The position numbers were made by a program, and so were the translations under genes. A DNA stretch of 64,000 nucleotides from Candidatus Hadersleviella danica. Lineage in GTDB: Bacteria; Chloroflexota; Anaerolineae; Promineifilales; Promineifilaceae. The stretch's first letter is position 1; each line of letters starts with the position of its first letter. Where the stretch lies: positions 30,991 to 94,990 of the forward strand of contig JADJSZ010000022.1 in assembly GCA_016711405.1 (NCBI GenBank), read 5' to 3'. Below, one piece after another: positions 59,030 to 64,000 of the stretch. The notes below the pieces were generated by a model. That model was not told the origin of the DNA. It saw only the letters and a list, made by a program, of their open reading frames with translations, and made no database searches.

Positions 59030-59199
59030 TGGGCAATTATTGAAACCCACCATAAGCGTTATCCGCCTGAAGCAAGGTGTTCGCCACCTAAAAAGAGCGG
59101 CTCCCATTCACAATTCCCATCAAAACAAATGGTGCTGGGCACACGGCCGTGTGCCCAGCACCATCCTTCTCCTTCCCCCTTCGGCTCCCACCTAACCAG

Positions 59200-62046
59200 C
59201 TATTCCCCCGTCGTCACCACCAGCGGCAGATAACTAAACCAGACCCACTCTGGCGCGGGGGTGGATTGCTCATCCAGAAACGCCGCTACCCAAGCAAAGG
59301 GCGCATTCCAGTTAATCGTAATCTCATTCGTAGACCACGACTCGATGTGATCCACAAAACATCTTTGCGGCGCACACCCATTGGGGAAAACAGTCTGGGC
59401 ATATGGGTCTTCTAGCCCAGAGTTTGGCCCACCCGAGAAAGCACCGGGCGGCGGCGGCGGGAAGCTACTGCTCACTTGGTCCGCCCAGAAACGGTGGTGC
59501 GGATGGCGCAACGGCCGTTCCCCATACCCTGTCACATACGATTGATCATTGGGATTGCGCCCCAACAAATAATCCATGCCATCGTTGACCGCATCCAAAT
59601 AGGTGGGCACGGCCGTGAAATCATAGGCCAAGGCCAAGATGAGCATATTGTTGACCACGCTGGAATTAGACCCCCACGGGTACAACTCCGATGCAAAAGG
59701 CAACAAATACCCTTCGCCATCCCGCGCCGCCACATAGTCATCGGCCGTGTTAATAATCGCCTGCCGGGCCTGTTGCATCGTCGCGGTGGACAAATGGTTA
59801 GGAACCAACGCCAGCGAAATAGTGCCCAACGCCGCCACCTCCTGCCAATTCAGGCTACTCTCCCCATCTGGGATGCCGAGATAATGGGGCGAACTGCTCA
59901 TCGCCGCCAGATAATCGGCGTGCCCAGTGGTGATATATAGCTCCGCCGCCGCCCAGTAAAACTCATCGCTCACATCCGTATCATCATACGGGCCAGAGCC
60001 AATGAAATTGTTGCGGGCGTAAATGGCGGGATTGGCCACGGCCGCCTCCCATGCCGTTTCGGCCGCCGCCAAACAGCGGTCGGCAAATGCGGCATCAATC
60101 TCCGCCCAGATGCGGGCACATTGTGCGGCCGTCGCGGCCACGTTCAACGTTGCGGCCGTGCTGGGGGGATAGAGGTAACGCGCCTGTGGGTCTTCGTGTG
60201 GAGCCAGCCCCAACCCCGTCCAGAACCTGTCGGCGATTTTGTGGTGTACCATGCCCTCCACCAAGGTGGGGGAGATGACGTTGCCCGGCAGGGTGTAGCT
60301 AAACACGCCGCCCGGCGGTACCTGCATCGCCAGCATAAATTCCATTTGCCAGCGGGCTTCATCCAAAATGTCGGGCACACCGTTGCTGTTTTCGGGGATG
60401 TTCATCGTGCCGTCGGCGATGGCACTGCCATCCGCCCACGCCAGATGTTGCGTCCGCTCATACTGGTTCATCAGTGTCCAGACACTAATGCCGCCGTTGA
60501 CCACATATTTGCCGTGGTCGCCCGCATCATACCAGCCACCGACCACGTCTAGCGTGTAGTTACAGCCGTCCCACTGCGCCCCTTCCGCATCCACTTGGTC
60601 AAAACAGGACACATCATAATCCCCCTGATTGGGAGCCACGCCAATGTGCCCTGCGGGGCGTGTCCACTGCGCATCGCCCGCATAGGGCATGGTCAGGGTG
60701 ATCCCACTGCGGTTGTGGTAGAAGTAGGCCAGCGCGTCGTACTTCATCTGGTCGTAAATGTCGGGGCTGATGTCAAAGGGGTGACTGCTTTCGCCATCTA
60801 CTTCCACCGTGTAGTCTGTGCCCGCCGTTTGGTAGGCCGAAAAGTCGGCGATATGGACATGTTCGTCGGAGGCGGCGTTGTGGCCGTAGACGGTGGTCGT
60901 GCCCGTGAGCACGGCCGTGCCCGTCATATCATACAGCGTCCAACTCAGCGGCAGGGTGGCCGTATTACTGATAGTCGCTCGCTTGACCGCCTGTGGCAGA
61001 TAGCCCACTTGGTTCAGGCGCACATTGGGCAATGGCTCGCTACCTGTATCGGACACTGGCCCTAAGAGGGAAATATCGTCTAGATAGACGGTGAATTCAC
61101 CATGCCCGCCCATCTGGAATTGGAAGCTGGCCGCCTGATTGTTGCCGGGGGCGGTGAAATAGAAGGTGAAGGTTTGGTTGCTGGTGGTCAGCGGCAGGGG
61201 GGTGCTAAAGTATTGCGTAAACGCGCCGCCGTTTTCTTGCAGGACAAGGGTAACGGTGACGGCTTGGGAAGCCCGCGCCTGCAAAGTCAAGGTGTAGGGT
61301 GCATCCATGTAGACGGGCACATTGTGCTGGCCAACGATGGCATCCCAAGGGTTGCTCCCGCCGTTGGTAATGACCGCTTCCAGTTCACCTGCGGCCGTGT
61401 TGGGGTTGATGGACGGACTTGTCCACCACGGGGCGAGGCCATTGCTGAAATCCCCATTTTGCAACACTTCACCCACGGTGGAGGGGGGCGGAACAACGGG
61501 TTCTGGCCCCATCAAACTGACGTTATCCAAGAAAAAGGTAAATTCCCCCAGCCCGCCCATCTGGTATTGGAAGGTGGCGACGGGGTTGCTCTCGGCCGGG
61601 GTGAAGGAGTAGGTGAAGGTTTGGCTACTGGTGGTGAGGGGCACGGCCGTGGCGAAGTATTGCGTAAAGCTACCGCCATCTTCTTGCAGAATGACGGTGA
61701 GGGTCACGGCCGTGCTGGCGCGGGCATCAAAAGTCAGCGTGTATAGCTCGCCCGCCTGCACGGGGATGCCGTGCTGGCCGACGATGGCATCCCAAGGGTT
61801 GCTCCCGCCGCTGGTGATGACCGCTTCCAGCTCGCCAGAGGCGGTGTTGGAGTTGATGGAGGGGGTTGTCCACCACGGGTCTAAACCCGTGCTGAAATCA
61901 CCGTTGCTGATGAGTTCGACGACATCGGTGGGGGCGGCCAGTTCACGGCTAGCGGCCGTCAAGGTGCTGATCATGCCTGTCATGGCAATTAAAACCAGTG
62001 CCATGAAAGACGCGAAGAGGGTGAAACGAGGAAGTTGAGTTTTCAT
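59200..62046 (-). CDS. Secreted glycoside hydrolase family 9 (cellulase) with two CBMs
   Basis: 948 aa. Signal peptide (1-34). Two tandem carbohydrate-binding modules of CBM4/9 type (about 40-185 and 190-340, each starting ISNGDFSTGLDPWW / LQNGDFSNGLAPWW). CelD_N Ig-like domain (about 350-430; VRLNQVGYLPQAVKRATI). GH9 catalytic domain (about 435-930): GGWYDAGDHGKYV with the catalytic aspartates, RHPHHRFWAD, and the general-acid Glu in STNEITINWNAP. Inverting endoglucanase or beta-glucanase acting outside the cell. The start M at 62046 follows AAGGAA; upstream M at 62121 would precede the promoter. LacI regulator just upstream. Confidence 0.93.
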   Translation of the reverse strand: MKTQLPRFTLFASFMALVLIAMTGMISTLTAASRELAAPTDVVELISNGDFSTGLDPWWTTPSINSNTASGELEAVITSGGSNPWDAIVGQHGIPVQAGELYTLTFDARASTAVTLTVILQEDGGSFTQYFATAVPLTTSSQTFTYSFTPAESNPVATFQYQMGGLGEFTFFLDNVSLMGPEPVVPPPSTVGEVLQNGDFSNGLAPWWTSPSINPNTAAGELEAVITNGGSNPWDAIVGQHNVPVYMDAPYTLTLQARASQAVTVTLVLQENGGAFTQYFSTPLPLTTSNQTFTFYFTAPGNNQAASFQFQMGGHGEFTVYLDDISLLGPVSDTGSEPLPNVRLNQVGYLPQAVKRATISNTATLPLSWTLYDMTGTAVLTGTTTVYGHNAASDEHVHIADFSAYQTAGTDYTVEVDGESSHPFDISPDIYDQMKYDALAYFYHNRSGITLTMPYAGDAQWTRPAGHIGVAPNQGDYDVSCFDQVDAEGAQWDGCNYTLDVVGGWYDAGDHGKYVVNGGISVWTLMNQYERTQHLAWADGSAIADGTMNIPENSNGVPDILDEARWQMEFMLAMQVPPGGVFSYTLPGNVISPTLVEGMVHHKIADRFWTGLGLAPHEDPQARYLYPPSTAATLNVAATAAQCARIWAEIDAAFADRCLAAAETAWEAAVANPAIYARNNFIGSGPYDDTDVSDEFYWAAAELYITTGHADYLAAMSSSPHYLGIPDGESSLNWQEVAALGTISLALVPNHLSTATMQQARQAIINTADDYVAARDGEGYLLPFASELYPWGSNSSVVNNMLILALAYDFTAVPTYLDAVNDGMDYLLGRNPNDQSYVTGYGERPLRHPHHRFWADQVSSSFPPPPPGAFSGGPNSGLEDPYAQTVFPNGCAPQRCFVDHIESWSTNEITINWNAPFAWVAAFLDEQSTPAPEWVWFSYLPLVVTTGE

Positions 62047-62116
62047 CGGAGTTCCTTTTCCAGTTAAGGGAGCGCGGCCAGTGTGGAGACTGGGTCGCTT
62101 ATTGCAAACGCTACAC

Positions 62117-62161
62117 TGCAAACGATTGCGGTATGATAAAAGGATAGCGCCGATTGGTCAA
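62117..62161 (-). promoter_or_regulatory. GH9 promoter and LacI-type operator
   Basis: Minus strand: TTGACC (62156-62161), 17-base spacer, TATCAT (62133-62138). Immediately downstream over the start of transcription is CGCAATCGTTTGCA (62117-62130), a LacI-family-style palindrome with central CG. A second TTGCAAACG half-site lies at 62102-62110. Confidence 0.75.
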
Positions 62162-62174
62162 GGAAATTGTGCTA

Positions 62175-63209
62175 TTAGGAAGAATCGCGGATGATGAGGT
62201 GGGGTTGGAGGATGATGTGGGCGGGGGGGGGAGACACGGCCGTGACGTGGGCCAGTAGCATTTCGGCGGCAACTTCCCCGAGGCGCGTGGTGGGCTGTTG
62301 CACGGTGGTCAGCGGCGGGGTGGTGTGTGCCGCTTGGGGCAGGTCATCGAAACCAACGAGGGCGATGTCGCCGGGGATGGTTAGCCCCGCTTCTTGGATG
62401 GCCTGTATGGCTCCAATGGCCATTGCGTCGCCGGCGGCAAAGACGGCCGTCGGCCGTGGCGACAGGGCTAACAACTGTTGCATCCCAACATAACCGCTGT
62501 CTGGGTCAAAAGTGCCGGGGACAATCCAAGCGGGAGGTGTGGGTAGCCCTGCGTGGAGCATGGCGGTCTGGTAGCCCACAAGCCTGTCTTGCCCAGCGGG
62601 CATGGTCAGGTCGCCCGTGATGGTGGCGATGCGTTGGTGTCCTTGTTGCTGTAAATGCTCGGTAGCCAGCCGTCCCCCCATCACGTTGTCTACATCCACA
62701 AAATGGGTGGTGGGTGGCGTGTTGCTGGCAAAGTGGCCGATGTGAACAAAGGGGATGTTATCGGCCAGTAGGCGGGGGACGTATTGTTCGTTTAGGTAGG
62801 TGGTGGTGAGGATGATGCCGTTGGCAGGGATGTCTTGGATACGGCCGTAATCTCGGGCGAGTATGTGCGGGTCGGGGGTGTTGGTGTCAGCAAAATAGAG
62901 GGTGACGGCATACCCCTGTTGCTGGCAGGTGTGGGCAATCCCTTGCACCACCGACATATAGAAGGGGTGGGTTAAGACCGAGGGGCTGGCATGGGGCACA
63001 ATGACGCAGATGAGGTCAAATGATTGCTGGCGCACAAGCTGACGGGCGACGACATTGGGTTTATAGCCGACTTCTTGGGCGGCCGATAGGACGCGCTGTC
63101 GTGTCTCTTCGCTGATGAGGATGCTGGTGTTGATATTGTTCAGAACACGGGAAACGGTGGATGGGGAAACACGTGCTCTGTGTGCCACGTCGCGGAGGGT
63201 TGCGGCCAT
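62175..63209 (-). CDS. LacI-family transcriptional regulator
   Basis: 344 aa. N-terminal helix-turn-helix TLRDVAHRARVSPSTVSRVLNN and hinge helix (NVVARQLV), then a periplasmic-binding-type effector domain (about 62-340) ending IILQPHLIIRDSS. Located just upstream of the GH9 gene in the same direction; a matching operator overlaps the GH9 transcription start. It probably represses the cellulase until a glucan oligosaccharide is bound (inference). Confidence 0.93.
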   Translation of the reverse strand: MAATLRDVAHRARVSPSTVSRVLNNINTSILISEETRQRVLSAAQEVGYKPNVVARQLVRQQSFDLICVIVPHASPSVLTHPFYMSVVQGIAHTCQQQGYAVTLYFADTNTPDPHILARDYGRIQDIPANGIILTTTYLNEQYVPRLLADNIPFVHIGHFASNTPPTTHFVDVDNVMGGRLATEHLQQQGHQRIATITGDLTMPAGQDRLVGYQTAMLHAGLPTPPAWIVPGTFDPDSGYVGMQQLLALSPRPTAVFAAGDAMAIGAIQAIQEAGLTIPGDIALVGFDDLPQAAHTTPPLTTVQQPTTRLGEVAAEMLLAHVTAVSPPPAHIILQPHLIIRDSS

Positions 63210-63420
63210 AATGAAAATCCTGCTTTTTAGTTTGGGATTATAGGGGAAATAGGGTGTATGACAATGAAGGGCGGGAACAGGCGTACCTTTTCTCGTTTGA
63301 CACCCCCCTTCGATTTGCTAAACTCTCCCCAGCATGGGCAGGTGCCACACAAAGTCTTGAGGAAATACTCGGCCGCTTCGCAAATATTCTTAGGGTGTGT
63401 TTCATCTCAGTTGAGGAAGA

Positions 63421-63500
63421 TCGTAGGGGCAACCCTTGTGGTTGCCCTAACCTCTGGTAATTTGCGAGACTGGGGTAGGCACAAGGCCTACCCCTACAAC
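63421..63500. repeat. REP-like element, fourth copy
   Basis: TAGGGGCAACCCTTGTGGTT then GGGGTAGGCACAAGGCCTAC, same two-hairpin element as at 7759 and 42170. It lies between LacI and the last gene. The rest of 63210-63559 shows no gene. Confidence 0.85.
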
Positions 63501-63559
63501 AATGTTTCCACCCAAATGAAAACACACCCATATTCTTAATAATAAATGGATTATTCCTA

Positions 63560-64000
63560 ATGGCATCTGAAGAAAAATTGACGGGCGGAAATATGACCGC
63601 CGTTTCACGTGTTGGAGACACAGTTCGTCGAGGTGTTGGTTCTTGGACAAAACAAGTCCACATGTTGCTTACGCATCTTCGCGCAAAAGGCATTCAGGAA
63701 GTGCCCGCACCCCTTGGTTTTGATGAAAATGGCCGCGAAATCTTATCATTTATATCCGGACTTGTCGGGCACTATCCACTTCCTGAGTCTCTCCGCACTG
63801 ACGAAGTATTAATTTCGGCAGCGCGACTTCTACGCCGTATTCATGATGCAACAAATGATGTGGCACAAATCTGGCAGTCCGGCTGGCAATCACCAACACG
63901 AGAACCAATTGAAGTGATTTGTCATGGCGATTTTGCACCTTACAATTGTGTATTTGACAAGGGAAGATTAATTGGCGTTATTGATTTCGATAATGCCCGC
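63560..64000 (+). CDS. Aminoglycoside-phosphotransferase-fold protein, partial
   Basis: 147 codons to the window edge, no stop. TVRRGVGSWTKQVHMLLTHL, then the catalytic loop VICHGDFAPYNCVF (His-Gly-Asp-x-x-x-x-Asn) and VIDFDNA, the APH/choline-kinase phosphotransfer motifs. Start ATG 63560 begins MASEEKLTGGN. Substrate could be an aminoglycoside or another small hydroxylated compound. Low CGGCCG frequency, like the right end generally. Confidence 0.85.
   Translation, partial: MASEEKLTGGNMTAVSRVGDTVRRGVGSWTKQVHMLLTHLRAKGIQEVPAPLGFDENGREILSFISGLVGHYPLPESLRTDEVLISAARLLRRIHDATNDVAQIWQSGWQSPTREPIEVICHGDFAPYNCVFDKGRLIGVIDFDNAR

Overview
The window reads as a piece of a free-living, aerobically respiring member of the Chloroflexota. 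Class Anaerolineae or a relative is likely, but that is inference from gene content and style, not from a marker gene. Supporting points are a type-A2 haem-copper oxidase with CtaG and SURF1 assembly factors, a SAM-I riboswitch on aspartokinase, long GAF-domain histidine kinases, and a KimA/c-di-AMP potassium system. The DNA has two stylistic signatures. The palindrome CGGCCG is extremely common (four copies in the first 249 bases). Most intergenic gaps from 0.45 to 52.4 kb are built from short words repeated several times, often as mirrored pairs that fold into hairpins, and in many cases they run straight into a start codon that has no Shine-Dalgarno sequence.

Layout. 0-6.2 kb: 5' part of pgk, a class V aminotransferase, a cyclic-nucleotide-binding histidine kinase, a lone receiver protein and a metallo-beta-lactamase-fold hydrolase. 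6.3-8.0 kb: aspartokinase under a SAM-I riboswitch. 8.2-12.5 kb: a CoxG-like protein (frameshifted), a flavin monooxygenase and a GAF histidine kinase. 13.1-17.1 kb: hisC, hisB, hisH, an acetyltransferase and a LOG-family hydrolase. 17.2-22.3 kb: dihydrolipoyl dehydrogenase (frameshifted), two SPFH/band-7 membrane proteins and a PfkB kinase. 22.3-26.4 kb: cytochrome c oxidase operon (subunits II, I, IV, III). 26.9-31.7 kb, minus strand: KdpD/KdpE-like two-component pair, a Usp-like protein and a KimA-type K+ importer. 31.8-34.3 kb: degraded phage-like debris, a peroxiredoxin and a small HTH protein, followed by tRNA-Leu(CAG).

35.8-44.2 kb is the most distinctive locus. It holds an SLC13 permease with TrkA-C domains, a divergent ArsR regulator behind an ATTC-N8-GAAT palindrome, an octahaem tetrathionate-reductase-family cytochrome, a seven-haem cytochrome fused to cytochrome b561 (interrupted by one in-frame TGA), and two YeeE/YedE transporters, the second carrying a cysteine-less rhodanese domain and a GGGGCG tail. 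I read it as an inorganic-sulfur uptake and quinone-linked redox system. 44.3-48.1 kb holds a nucleotidyltransferase pair, a thioesterase, a KASIII-like enzyme without His/Asn, a FabG-type reductase and the c-di-AMP synthase CdaA. 48.4-55.2 kb holds a secreted repeat protein, the oxidase assembly genes (CtaG, a FixH/YtkA-like protein, SURF1), a methyltransferase and a TPR protein. 55.3-59.0 kb is a block of small accessory genes that has lost the repeat-word style. 59.2-63.2 kb is a secreted GH9 cellulase with its LacI-type regulator, and the window ends inside an aminoglycoside-phosphotransferase-fold gene.

Caution: seven genes carry single-base frameshifts, mostly in short homopolymers, and one carries an in-frame stop. 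Sequencing indels are a serious alternative to real gene decay.
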